Below are positions 1-7,701 of a DNA stretch of 64,000 nucleotides, piece after piece. The position numbers were made by a program, and so were the translations under genes. Source of the DNA: Streptomyces dengpaensis (lineage in GTDB: Bacteria > Actinomycetota > Actinomycetes > Streptomycetales > Streptomycetaceae); the NCBI RefSeq assembly GCF_002946835.1, contig NZ_CP026652.1:1922001-1986000 (forward strand). Reading direction: 5' to 3'. Positions within the stretch are counted from its first letter, which is position 1; every line of letters starts with the position of its first letter. The notes beneath the pieces were generated by a model. It was not told where the DNA came from. It saw nothing but the letters and a program-made list of their open reading frames with translations, and searched no databases.

Positions 1-357
1 ACCAAGTCCGCTTCCATGGTGGCCCGTTGGGAGTCCACGGTCGACGAGCTGCAGACGCCGTACGTCCTTCCGCAGGAGAACGGCGCGCGCGCCGACGTCC
101 GCTGGGCGGAGATCGGCGGCCTGCGCGTCGAGGGTGATCCGTCCTTCTGGTTCACCGCGCGCCGCTGGACGACCGAACAACTCGACGCCGCCGAGCACCT
201 GACGGATCTGGTGGCGGGCGACACGGTGTGGGTCAACCTCGACCACGGCCAGCACGGCATCGGCTCGCAGTCGTGCGGGCCCGGCGTACTGCCGCAGTAC
301 CAACTACGGGCCGCCCCGGCAGAGTTCTCGTTCGTCTTCTCGGAGATTCACGGCTGA
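1..357 (+). CDS. beta-galactosidase (LacZ-type, GH2), C-terminal end only
   Basis: The frame is open from base 1 to a TGA at 355-357, so only about the last 118 residues lie in the window. They carry PYVLPQENGARADVRW and later QHGIGSQSCGPGVLPQY. These motifs belong to the C-terminal beta-sandwich domain that closes LacZ-type GH2 beta-galactosidases and contributes a loop to the active site. The catalytic glutamates lie upstream of the window. The enzyme hydrolyses terminal beta-galactosides. It converges on the hydrolase gene to its right, with a nested hairpin between them. Confidence 0.9.
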   Translation, partial: TKSASMVARWESTVDELQTPYVLPQENGARADVRWAEIGGLRVEGDPSFWFTARRWTTEQLDAAEHLTDLVAGDTVWVNLDHGQHGIGSQSCGPGVLPQYQLRAAPAEFSFVFSEIHG

Positions 358-371
358 CACCCTCACGAGGA

Positions 372-420
372 CCGCGGCCGGCCGGCTCTCCAGTCGTCCG
401 GCCACGGTGAGGGGCCGCGG
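372..420. terminator. nested hairpin between convergent genes
   Basis: CCGCGGCC at 372-379 pairs with GGCCGCGG at 413-420, and inside it GGCCGG at 380-385 pairs with CCGGCC at 398-403. It lies in the 71-base gap between the beta-galactosidase and hydrolase stop codons, so it could terminate both. There is no T-run, which is common for terminators in this GC range. Confidence 0.5.
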
Positions 421-428
421 ACGCACGG

Positions 429-1838
429 TCAGCGGACCGGCAGCGTCTCCTGCAGCCAGTCGAAGACGACCTCGCAGTGCTGCTGCGGGGCCATCGGCGA
501 GCAGTGCAGCTGCGCGCCGCTGGCCGCGGTGAGCTTCACGTAGTTCTTGGGAGACGTCAGCTTGTCGACCATCTGGCGCGGCTGCCCGGGATAGAACTGC
601 TCGGCGTCGTAGTCCAGGACCAGCGTGGGCACCTTGATGCGCCCCACGACGTCAGTGATGTCGAGCGACTCGATGAGCTTGGCCGGGGTGTAGAAGTCCG
701 TGAACATCCCGCCGTCCCGGGCGGCGAGCATCGCCGCCGCGGAGAACGGCTCGAACCGCTTCTTCATCGTCGCGGCATCGGTCGCGGACAGCTGAGGGAC
801 GACCTCCTTGTTCCAGACGTTGTTCGTCTCCTCCTTGTCCGGGGTGAGGATCTCCCGGATCTCCGGAGGGAAACCCCGCCAGGGCGACAGCACCCCGGGC
901 ATCGCCACCAGAGCGGCGATCCTGTTCTCGAAGGCCGCGGCCCGCGGCGCGAGGTCTCCCCCCATACTCAGCCCGGTCAGGGCGATCCTGCCGGTGTCCA
1001 CGTCGGAACGGGCGACCAGCCAGTCGACGAGCGGAGTCACCACCGTCTCCCAACGCGGCGTGAAGACCACGCGGTCCACGAAGAGCAGCTGCCCCTGGCC
1101 CGGTCCGTCGTACACGAGGGCGTTCCAGCCGCGCTCCAGGGCGGCCGCGACGCCGTAGGTCCACATGTCGACGTTCTGTCCGTCGCTGCCGTTGGTGAGG
1201 ATCACGGTGGGGCGTCGCGTGTTGGAGTCGTCCGGCCGGAAGAACCAGACCGGCAGCGGCGTCTTCTGGTACGGCACGTTCGCCGTCACCGGGGCCGGGT
1301 CGGACAGCTTGCAGAACGTGTCCCAGGCGCCTCGCCCGGCCTTGTACAGCTCCTCCTCGTTGCCGGGGTTGTCGGAGCCGAGGACGAAGAACAGCGCCTG
1401 GCCGTAGTACTGCGCCGCCCTCAGCGCACGGAAGCGCGTGGTCCCCGTCCCGGGCCTGCCGCCCTCGGGCGCCTTCATCAGCCGGTCACCCAGCTTCCTG
1501 AAGGTCTCGACGTACGTTTGCGCGGAGAGCCCGGCCTCGTTGATCGTGTTCACCGCGGTGAGCACCTCGCCCACTTCGGCGGCGCCCTGGCCGGACGCGC
1601 CGAGGGCGAGAAGTCCGTTGAAGTTGTACGCCGGGTCCTTGAAGAGGGTCATCACCCCGGGCGTGGCACCGCCCGCGGCGCCGGTGGCCGACGCCGTGGG
1701 ACTGGTGCTGGGCCGTCGTACGGAGGTTGTGTCCATAGGCGTACAGCCGGCTGCCAGCAAGGACCCGGCCCCGCCGACGAGCCCGCTGAGCGCCGCGCGC
1801 CGGGTGGGGCCGGCGGCGCCCTTCGATCTGTTCGTCAT
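429..1838 (-). CDS. secreted alpha/beta-hydrolase lipoprotein
   Basis: Encodes 469 residues. The chosen ATG gives a Tat-type N-terminus (TRRAALSGL) followed by a lipobox ending LAAGC, so the protein is probably exported folded and lipid-anchored. The frame stays open 42 codons further upstream, but that extension has no signal-peptide logic. The nucleophile elbow GLSMGG lies in the middle of the protein, preceded by PTVILTNGSDG and NALVYDGPGQGQ, typical of large single-domain esterase/acyl hydrolases with an N-terminal helical region (the FrsA/DUF1100-like group). The C-terminal KVPTLVLDYDAEQFYPGQ segment should hold the catalytic Asp, and the His is probably in SGAQLHCSPMAPQQH. Substrate is unknown. 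Confidence 0.8.
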   Translation of the reverse strand: MTNRSKGAAGPTRRAALSGLVGGAGSLLAAGCTPMDTTSVRRPSTSPTASATGAAGGATPGVMTLFKDPAYNFNGLLALGASGQGAAEVGEVLTAVNTINEAGLSAQTYVETFRKLGDRLMKAPEGGRPGTGTTRFRALRAAQYYGQALFFVLGSDNPGNEEELYKAGRGAWDTFCKLSDPAPVTANVPYQKTPLPVWFFRPDDSNTRRPTVILTNGSDGQNVDMWTYGVAAALERGWNALVYDGPGQGQLLFVDRVVFTPRWETVVTPLVDWLVARSDVDTGRIALTGLSMGGDLAPRAAAFENRIAALVAMPGVLSPWRGFPPEIREILTPDKEETNNVWNKEVVPQLSATDAATMKKRFEPFSAAAMLAARDGGMFTDFYTPAKLIESLDITDVVGRIKVPTLVLDYDAEQFYPGQPRQMVDKLTSPKNYVKLTAASGAQLHCSPMAPQQHCEVVFDWLQETLPVR

Positions 1839-1967
1839 GCCAGCAGACCGTAGGAGCCCCGCCCCATGTCTCGCCCTGACCACACCGGCCATTACCCCGA
1901 ACAGCCCGCTTGCCACCCAGCGCGTCGGACCGGGGCGCGGCCCGGCCACGTCTCCGGCCGCCACCTC

Positions 1968-2135
1968 CTATGAGCCACCGGGCGGGGGCGGCGGCAATCG
2001 CGATTCCGCGTCCCCTCGCCGCCGGACCGCCACCTCCGCCCATACGGTCTTGCCGACGGGGAGACGCGGTTCCACACACCAGCGGTCCGCCAGGGCGTCG
2101 ACCAGAACCAACCCCCGGACAGATGCATCGTCATC
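1968..2135 (-). pseudogene. remnant of RsbW-like ATP-binding protein (C-terminal third)
   Basis: In this frame RGLVLVDALADRWCVEP followed by GKTVWAEV matches the end of the histidine-kinase-like ATPase domain of anti-sigma/SpoIIAB-type proteins, which are abundant in Streptomyces. The usual glycine-rich nucleotide-binding part and N box are missing. The frame upstream reads into unrelated sequence, so the gene lacks roughly its first 90 codons. A second, better preserved remnant of the same family lies at 5666-5947. Confidence 0.55.
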
Positions 2136-2267
2136 TGGAGGAACCTGAAAAGAGGTCGGCCGGTAGACCGGTGACCGTCGGCGCGCCCGCGTCGACTGCC
2201 GATGGTGACGCCAACGACTTTCGGGAAGCATGCCTGTGTTCTCAAGGCGTCGTTCGGGGGCAGACAG

Positions 2268-2759
2268 ATGAATGCAGACACGATTACGGCCGCTTCAGCG
2301 ACAGTCATAGCGCTCGGCTCGCTGTGGGTCAGCTACACCCAGACAAGATCCTCTCGGCTGCACAACCGCCAGTCGGTCAGACCCTTGCTGGTGATGCGCC
2401 GCATCAAAGGATGGGGAGAAGCCAAGATAGGCCTTCAGGTCATCAACGCGGGCCTCGGGCCGGCCATCGTGACACACACAGTGGTACGACTGGATGGGCA
2501 GGATATCGGCCAGTGGGACCGTCACGGTCACCACCGCGTCACGGAATCACTGCCGGTGTGGCCCATGGTGTACTCCCTGCGTCCGGGTGCCGTCGTCCTC
2601 GCAGGCCAATCCACTTTCCTGTTGCACTTCGACGAGGAGTTCAGAGAGAGCGAGCATCGCGAATTCTGGGATCTGATCACCCGGCGGCTAGTGATCGAGA
2701 TTCACTACGAGTCCCTCTACGGTGGCGAGAACTTCAAGGCTTCGCCGCCCCAATACTGA
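2268..2759 (+). CDS. membrane-anchored protein of unknown function
   Basis: Encodes 163 residues. The ATG at 2268 is preceded by a G-rich stretch and starts MNADTITAASATVIALGS, a single N-terminal membrane helix. A soluble domain follows with a beta-rich pattern (KIGLQVINAGLGPAIV, then VVRLDGQDIGQW). I do not recognise a named family. Architecturally it resembles small actinobacterial one-helix proteins whose exposed domain faces the cytoplasm. It stands alone between gene remnants. Confidence 0.6.
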   Translation: MNADTITAASATVIALGSLWVSYTQTRSSRLHNRQSVRPLLVMRRIKGWGEAKIGLQVINAGLGPAIVTHTVVRLDGQDIGQWDRHGHHRVTESLPVWPMVYSLRPGAVVLAGQSTFLLHFDEEFRESEHREFWDLITRRLVIEIHYESLYGGENFKASPPQY

Positions 2760-2790
2760 GGGATGAGAAGCTGGCCGCCCTGCTTCGAGG

Positions 2791-3093
2791 TCAAGTTCGA
2801 AGACCCCGTATGCCCGTTCCGGGAGGGCCTGGGCGAATCAGGAATTCTGACGCACGTGCTTCACAGCAACACTCCACGGTTCCCGTGGACGGCCCACCCG
2901 AGCCGCGAATCCGCGCCACGCACGCGCGCCCCACCGCCGACGCGTCGATGTCGGCGCGGAACGCGTCCATGTCCGCGGCGGTCACCGCGAGAGGTGCGAG
3001 GATCGAGGACGCGGCCGTCTGCAACTGCCCCACGGTGGCTCGGCGTACGTGTAAGGCACCTAACTCACCTAACGCCGCCGCCCCGTCACTCAT
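2791..3093 (-). CDS. short protein of unknown function, possibly truncated
   Basis: Encodes 100 residues beginning MSDGAAALGELGALHVRR. The first 60 residues look like a helical protein domain (ATVGQLQTAASSILAPLAV, FRADIDASAVGRACVARI). The rest has odd composition for this genome (CCCEARA and a Pro/Gly tail). The codon bias of the first half is normal and the second half is not, so this may be a gene whose 3' end was replaced. No family recognised. Confidence 0.35.
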   Translation of the reverse strand: MSDGAAALGELGALHVRRATVGQLQTAASSILAPLAVTAADMDAFRADIDASAVGRACVARIRGSGGPSTGTVECCCEARASEFLIRPGPPGTGIRGLRT

Positions 3094-3244
3094 GAGGCTG
3101 CCCCCTCACCCTCCGCGCGTCTCATCTCCGTGGACGTAAACGACAGTTGCCTGGTTCCGTGACGCTAATCGGCGACATCGCGGGCGGGAATCGGAGACTC
3201 GACCGGGCGTCGCAGGCGTAGCTTCGGTACACGGGGGAGCGGAT

Positions 3245-3278
3245 GTCGGCTGGAACCGTCACCACAGTTCCAGCCGAC
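3245..3278 (-). terminator. hairpin after the PHP-phosphoesterase unit
   Basis: A perfect 12-base stem, GTCGGCTGGAAC at 3245-3256 and GTTCCAGCCGAC at 3267-3278, encloses a 10-base loop about 30 bases downstream of the stop codon of the gene at 3311-3820. It lies in otherwise empty DNA. Confidence 0.6.
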
Positions 3279-3310
3279 GCCCTCAACTACCCGCTGTCGC
3301 CCTCAGGTCC

Positions 3311-3820
3311 TCAGTGGTCCGCGCAGCACGGCGTCGGGTCCGGCACCTCGAACGGGACCAGCGTCCCGCCCGCCGCGGGCATGGCGGTCAGCACGAGTGC
3401 GCCGTCCTGCCACTGAGGTCGCACATGATCCTGCGTCACGAGGCGTGCGTCGGAGGCGGATTGGCCCGCCGTGCCCAGGATCGTCACACGGTCGATCGCG
3501 GAGCGGGCGAGCACCTCCGCGACGGTCAGGGTGCCCGTGAGCGACGAGACGCCCGGGTAGAGCACGGCGCGCCCTACGGCGTCCGGGGCTCCCTCCGTGA
3601 CGTCGTACCCGTGGACGGTGAGCCGCTCCCAGGCGGTGCGTGGGAGCGGCTCCGAGGGGAGCGTGAAGGACAGTGCGACGTGCGGCCGTTCGCCACGCAC
3701 CAGGTGTGTGCATCCGAACGTGCCCTCGGGGAGGGCGAGTTCAGCCGCCAGCGTCTGGAGGAGGTGATCGGCCGCGCGCAGGTTCGCGCTCCCTGCGTCC
3801 ACCGTGACCACGTACGGCAT
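3311..3820 (-). CDS. protein of unknown function coupled to PHP phosphoesterase
   Basis: Encodes 169 residues starting MPYVVTVDAGSANLRAADH. Its ATG overlaps the TGA of the upstream phosphoesterase gene (TGATG), a strong sign of translational coupling and shared function. No signal peptide or membrane segment is seen. The tail ends PDPTPCCADH, so a Cys-Cys-x-x-His cluster could bind metal. I do not recognise the family. Confidence 0.6.
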   Translation of the reverse strand: MPYVVTVDAGSANLRAADHLLQTLAAELALPEGTFGCTHLVRGERPHVALSFTLPSEPLPRTAWERLTVHGYDVTEGAPDAVGRAVLYPGVSSLTGTLTVAEVLARSAIDRVTILGTAGQSASDARLVTQDHVRPQWQDGALVLTAMPAAGGTLVPFEVPDPTPCCADH

Positions 3821-5526
3821 CACGCGGGCAGGACCCACACGGGGTTGGAGTAGAACCACAGGTCACGCCACGGGTCCGCGTCTCCGACGACGTCGATGGC
3901 CGGGCCCGCCGGGTCGACCGCCGAGCCCATCAGGCCGACGGCGGAGCGGTTGCCGTCGGTGCCGCGCAGACGGACGTACACCGGGCGGTCGACCGCACCG
4001 AGGTCGTACGTGAGGCGCACCGTGCCGGTCGACTTGTTCACCTCGTACGACCGGACGACCTTCGCCGTGGGAGCGGCCATCGTGTCCCGGTCCGAGGCCG
4101 CGCCCGTCACGTCACCCTGGATGACGTCGACACGCGCCACCTTCGGTACGAAGCCTGCCCAGTTGGGGCCGCCCGCCAGCCCCAGGTCCACCGTCAGCGT
4201 GACCCGCGTGCCCTTCTTCACGTGCAGCGCCCCGCCGAGCGTGGCCCAGCGGCCGCCGCCCGCCACCCGGGCGTCGAGACCGCTGATGAGCTGCCCGTGG
4301 TCGACCCACACGCGCCCGGCGCGGATGCCGTCCATCACGGCCGCGTACGAGAATCCGTCGGCGCCGACGTGCGTACGGCTGTACTGGCCGGGCCAGTAGT
4401 CGCCCTGCGCGAGGTCGACCTTGCCGCCGTAGACCGGGTCGGTGTGCTTGCCGTTGGCGGTGAAGTCGGTGTCCGGGCCACCGCGTACGGCGGTGTCCGT
4501 GTACACCTGGTGGGAGTCGGAATTGGCGGTGATCCACCAGGGCTTGCCCTCGGCGAGGAGGCTGTCCCACAGGCCGCCGACGGTGGCGGTCATCCAGTCG
4601 AAGCCGCCCCAGGTGCGGTAGCTCTCCAGCGGGTAACCGGCGAAGGAGTTGGCGCTCGGGTTGTTGTCGTAGATGCCACGGGCCCGGCCCATGCCGAGCG
4701 GCGCGGCGATGCCGGCCGCCTGGTGGCCCGGTGCGCCTTCGAAGCCGACGGCTATCTGGCGGCTCGCGCCGTTCGCGTCACGCCAGCCGCGGATCTCGTG
4801 CGGCGAGTCGACACCGCGCCGCGCCGGGTGGTTGGCGAGCATCAGGGCGTCCTTGACCTTGCGCCGTTCGACCTGCTCGCCAAGGAAGGCGAGCCCCGCG
4901 ATGGCCAGCGCCTCGTTGGCGGGCGTCGAGTCGGAGGCGCCCTTCACGCTGCCGTCGTAGTCGGTCTCGAACTGCTTGAGGACGGAGACCTCGTTCTTGC
5001 CGGGGTGGACGAAGACCGTGCCGTGCTCGGCGGCCGGGATGTTCCACTCCAGGCCCTGGAAGACGAGCGTGTCCTCGTACGCCGCCCGGGCCTCCTGGAT
5101 GTCCGGGTTGACCTTCTCCACACCGATCTTGGCGTGCGTGGTGCTTCCGTGGTCGGTGATGACCATCCAGTCCATGCCGTGCCGTGCGCCCTGGCGGACC
5201 TGGTCGCCGACGCGGTACTTGCCGTCGCTGCTGTACTGGGTGTGGATGTGGTGGTCACCGGCCAGCCAGAGGAAGCCGTTCGTCCTGCGGCCGCCGCTCG
5301 TGGTCGCGTATGCCGGGGCGGCGGCCCCCTGCGCGAGGACGCTGCCGGCAGCCAGGCCCGCGCCGAGCAGACCCGCGCGACGCAGCAGCGAACGGCGCGA
5401 CTGCTGGTCGGGGGTCAGCTCCTCGTCCGGCACGGACGTGTCGAAGGCGGCGGGCAGCGGGGCACCCGAGTCGCCGTGGTGGTGATGATGGTGATGCCCA
5501 TCCTCGTGTCCGTGCGTGTGCCCCAT
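3820..5526 (-). CDS. exported PHP-domain metal-dependent phosphoesterase with His-rich N-terminus
   Basis: Encodes 568 residues. The ATG at 5526 follows an excellent ribosome site (AGGAGG). The N-terminus is MGHTHGHEDGH followed by seven consecutive histidines, then a Tat motif (SRRSLLRRAG) with a hydrophobic stretch ending in AQGAAAPAYA. The PHP signature follows: LAGDHHIHTQYSSDGKY, then GMDWMVITDHGS, LEWNIPAAEHGTVFVHP and ANHPARRG, which supply the His/Asp metal ligands. The family hydrolyses phosphoesters using three metals. Its exact substrate is not predictable. The His-rich lead before the Tat motif may carry metal ions into the folded enzyme before export (inference). Confidence 0.85.
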   Translation of the reverse strand: MGHTHGHEDGHHHHHHHGDSGAPLPAAFDTSVPDEELTPDQQSRRSLLRRAGLLGAGLAAGSVLAQGAAAPAYATTSGGRRTNGFLWLAGDHHIHTQYSSDGKYRVGDQVRQGARHGMDWMVITDHGSTTHAKIGVEKVNPDIQEARAAYEDTLVFQGLEWNIPAAEHGTVFVHPGKNEVSVLKQFETDYDGSVKGASDSTPANEALAIAGLAFLGEQVERRKVKDALMLANHPARRGVDSPHEIRGWRDANGASRQIAVGFEGAPGHQAAGIAAPLGMGRARGIYDNNPSANSFAGYPLESYRTWGGFDWMTATVGGLWDSLLAEGKPWWITANSDSHQVYTDTAVRGGPDTDFTANGKHTDPVYGGKVDLAQGDYWPGQYSRTHVGADGFSYAAVMDGIRAGRVWVDHGQLISGLDARVAGGGRWATLGGALHVKKGTRVTLTVDLGLAGGPNWAGFVPKVARVDVIQGDVTGAASDRDTMAAPTAKVVRSYEVNKSTGTVRLTYDLGAVDRPVYVRLRGTDGNRSAVGLMGSAVDPAGPAIDVVGDADPWRDLWFYSNPVWVLPA

Positions 5527-5665
5527 GACCGCCTCCTGAGTCCCGCGCCGCCCCTTCGGGCGCGTGTCAGGAGGAGATTCGATGCGAAACATGAACACTG
5601 AACGGCCTCTGCGAGATCAGCGGGCGGCCCGGACGGGGCCAACTGGCCTCGCTCACCCAACTCCC

Positions 5666-5947
5666 TCACGCGCCTGCCCGTTGCACCCGGATTTCCGCCC
5701 AGACGACCTTGTACGGCGCGCCCGGCCGAGGCTCGACTCCCCACCGCTCGGCGACCGCCGCGACGAGCAGCAGCCCCCGCCCGCCCTCGCCCTCGCCCTC
5801 GTCGGTCGGCTCCCGCAGTACGGGCAGCCGGTCCGTCCGCCCGTCGGCCACCTCCACGCGTACGACGCCGTCGCGCAGCACCAGCCGTACGCGGAAGTCA
5901 CGCCCGCGCACGTGCCCGTACCGCACCGCGTTGGCGACCGCCGTGGC
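5666..5947 (-). pseudogene. RsbW-like ATPase, 5'-truncated remnant
   Basis: About 93 codons remain: ATAVANAVRYG (the N-box asparagine region of the ATPase), VRLVLRDGVVRVEVADG, then GRGLLLVAAVAERWG and YKVVWAEI. This is the second half of an anti-sigma-type ATP-binding protein. Homology stops at the N box near 5947. Two bases later, on the opposite strand, the remnant of a TetR gene begins. Both genes therefore lost their 5' halves at the same point. Confidence 0.75.
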
Positions 5948-5948
5948 G

Positions 5949-6236
5949 GGACGGGCGGGCAAGGAGGCGCTGGTCGCGTTCGCGGACGCGTATCGCGCGT
6001 ACGCGCTGGAGCGGCCGGGACGGTATCGCGCCACGCACACACAGCCCGACCCCGCCCTCGTCGCCGAGTCGAGCACGTACCGGCGCACCACCGAGGTCAC
6101 GTACGGCATGCTCCGCGCGTACGGGCTGTCCGAGCCCGACCTCACCGACGCCGTACGCCTGCTGCGCTGCACCTTCCACGGCTACTGCACCCTCGAAGCC
6201 ATCGGCGGATTCGGCGCCCCCCGCGACGTACAGGCG
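5949..6236 (+). pseudogene. TetR-family regulator, C-terminal (WHG-type) remnant
   Basis: The frame reads KEALVAFADAYRAYALERPGRYRATH, continues with TYGMLRAYGLSEPDLTDAV and ends LLRCTFHGYCTLEAIGGFGAPRD when read with its intervening residues. This is the ligand-binding C-terminal domain of the common TetR subgroup ending in HGF.SLEA.GGF. The DNA-binding N-terminal third is absent, and so is the usual closing helix. It is arranged divergently from, and touching, the ATPase remnant at 5666-5947. Confidence 0.7.
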
Positions 6237-6272
6237 GGCCGAACACTTCGGCGCCTGCCGAAGTGTTCGGCC
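6237..6272 (-). terminator. perfect 16-bp terminator hairpin
   Basis: GGCCGAACACTTCGGC at 6237-6252 and its exact complement GCCGAAGTGTTCGGCC at 6257-6272 leave a four-base loop. It begins 7 bases beyond the stop codon of the last gene of the long minus-strand operon (6279-12776) and marks the operon's end. Confidence 0.8.
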
Positions 6273-6278
6273 GCCGAT

Positions 6279-7103
6279 TCACCGGACGAGCCCCGTCGCG
6301 TAGGGCAGCGCCCAGAGCAGCGGATACGTCCCCAGGAAGCTCCAGATGAACGAGGGCAGTCCCATGACGAGGGCTATCGACAGGTGGAAGAGGATGCCGG
6401 AGGCGATCAGTACGACGAGGGCCGGGGCGGTGAGTGCGGTGAGGGCGAACAGGACCGGTGCGCCCAGCTCGAAGGCGATGGTCGCCCAGCAGGCCGCCGC
6501 GGAAATGAGCGGCACCGACAGCAGCTCCCGGGCGCCCCGTACTCCGTATCCCTGGGTGCGGACGATCAGGGCGACGGCCCTGCCCGAACGCCAGGTGGGA
6601 GAGGCCGCCTTGGCGACCCCGGCCACGATGTAGGACAGCAACAGCTGCGCCACCACGAAGCTCACGGCGGCCAGGCGGACGCGTTCGTCGTCCGTGAGGG
6701 AGTAGACGAACAGCCCCGCCCACAACACGGTCTGCATCTGGTCGGCGCCGTCCATGCCCACCAGGAAGCGGAGGTGCAGCATCAGATGGACGGTGAGGAC
6801 GAAGAGTCCGCAGGCCGCCGCGAGGGGGGCGGCCGTGGTGATCGCCAGCGGATATCCGACCGCCGCCACGGCGTGCGCCGCGACCAGCAGGGGCACGGTC
6901 CGCCGCGAACCGAACACCGCGCGGAAGACGGCACGGGTTCGTGGCCGGTGCGCGAGGATGTAGTAACGCGTCTCGATGAGCGGCCAGTTGAACGCGCGGT
7001 CCAGCACGAACCGTCTGCCGGCCAGCAGTTCACCCGTCTCGATGACCATCCCCGTCGCGGCCAGGGCCGAGGACAGTACCACCGCCGACTCAAGGCCGTT
7101 CAC
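6279..7103 (-). CDS. HTTM-type integral membrane protein (copy 1)
   Basis: Encodes 274 residues with about seven hydrophobic helices. The segment YIVAGVAKAASPTWRSGRAV is the diagnostic stretch of the HTTM (horizontally transferred transmembrane) domain, related to the membrane part of vitamin-K-dependent gamma-carboxylase. The GTG start overlaps the TGA of the DUF5819-like gene (GTGA), so the two are translationally coupled. It is a shorter paralogue of the protein at 9081-10139. Whether it is an enzyme is not known. A carboxylase-like role is inference only. Confidence 0.75.
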   Translation of the reverse strand: MNGLESAVVLSSALAATGMVIETGELLAGRRFVLDRAFNWPLIETRYYILAHRPRTRAVFRAVFGSRRTVPLLVAAHAVAAVGYPLAITTAAPLAAACGLFVLTVHLMLHLRFLVGMDGADQMQTVLWAGLFVYSLTDDERVRLAAVSFVVAQLLLSYIVAGVAKAASPTWRSGRAVALIVRTQGYGVRGARELLSVPLISAAACWATIAFELGAPVLFALTALTAPALVVLIASGILFHLSIALVMGLPSFIWSFLGTYPLLWALPYATGLVR

Positions 7104-7642
7104 GGTTCGTCCTGTTCATGGAAGGCCGACAGGAGGTAGATGTCGGGCTCGCCGAACGCGGCCGGGCCACGGGTGCGGGCCACGGCGAACTGCCGGTGTG
7201 TGGTCTCCGGCAGCGCGGGCTCGGAGGTCACGAGGTTGAGGGCGTAGAGGTACGGGAAGCTCAGTACCCGGCTGGGGTGCACGGTGTGGCCGTGCTCGGT
7301 GGCGCGGCTGTCCCAGTCGAAGCGCGTGAGGTCGTGGGCGACGTCGCTGAGGGCCTTGCTCACCCGCCGGTGAGGGAGCCACAGGTGAAGGACGTGGCGC
7401 CGGCGTTCGATCACGACTTCGTGCCACGGCCCCACGTTTCCGTGCCGGTCCAGGTCCCGGTAGAGGAGATGCAGGTCGGTGTCGCCCGGGTTCGGCGCGA
7501 AGAAGGTCCAGATGGGTACGAGGCCGAGAATGTCGTAGCCCACGATGGACCTGATGGGGCGGCGGGTGCGGTCGGCCTGGTTGAGGACGGTCAGGGCGAG
7601 CCACAGGGAGAACACCGTGGCGACGATGAGCAGCACAGTCAT
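7100..7642 (-). CDS. DUF5819-like partner of HTTM protein (copy 1)
   Basis: Encodes 180 residues. The ATG at 7642 lies behind GGAGGAAAGGG, and a GTG seven codons upstream is possible. It has one N-terminal membrane helix (MTVLLIVATVFSLWLALTV), then the marker segment IWTFFAPNPGDTDLHLLYRD, followed by a soluble domain ending in AFHEQDEP. Proteins with FFAPxPG after one helix are normally encoded beside HTTM genes and are catalogued, as I recall, as DUF5819. It overlaps the following HTTM gene by four bases. Confidence 0.7.
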   Translation of the reverse strand: MTVLLIVATVFSLWLALTVLNQADRTRRPIRSIVGYDILGLVPIWTFFAPNPGDTDLHLLYRDLDRHGNVGPWHEVVIERRRHVLHLWLPHRRVSKALSDVAHDLTRFDWDSRATEHGHTVHPSRVLSFPYLYALNLVTSEPALPETTHRQFAVARTRGPAAFGEPDIYLLSAFHEQDEP

Positions 7643-7701
7643 GGGACGGTCCCTTTCCTCCACCGTGGATCACTGGTGCTCCACCATGTGGGTCGCTGGT
7701 G

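Noticed and set aside
4222..5601. Plus-strand 459-codon frame opposite the PHP gene.
   Set aside because: Antisense shadow typical of GC-rich DNA; no motif, while the minus strand encodes a full PHP enzyme.
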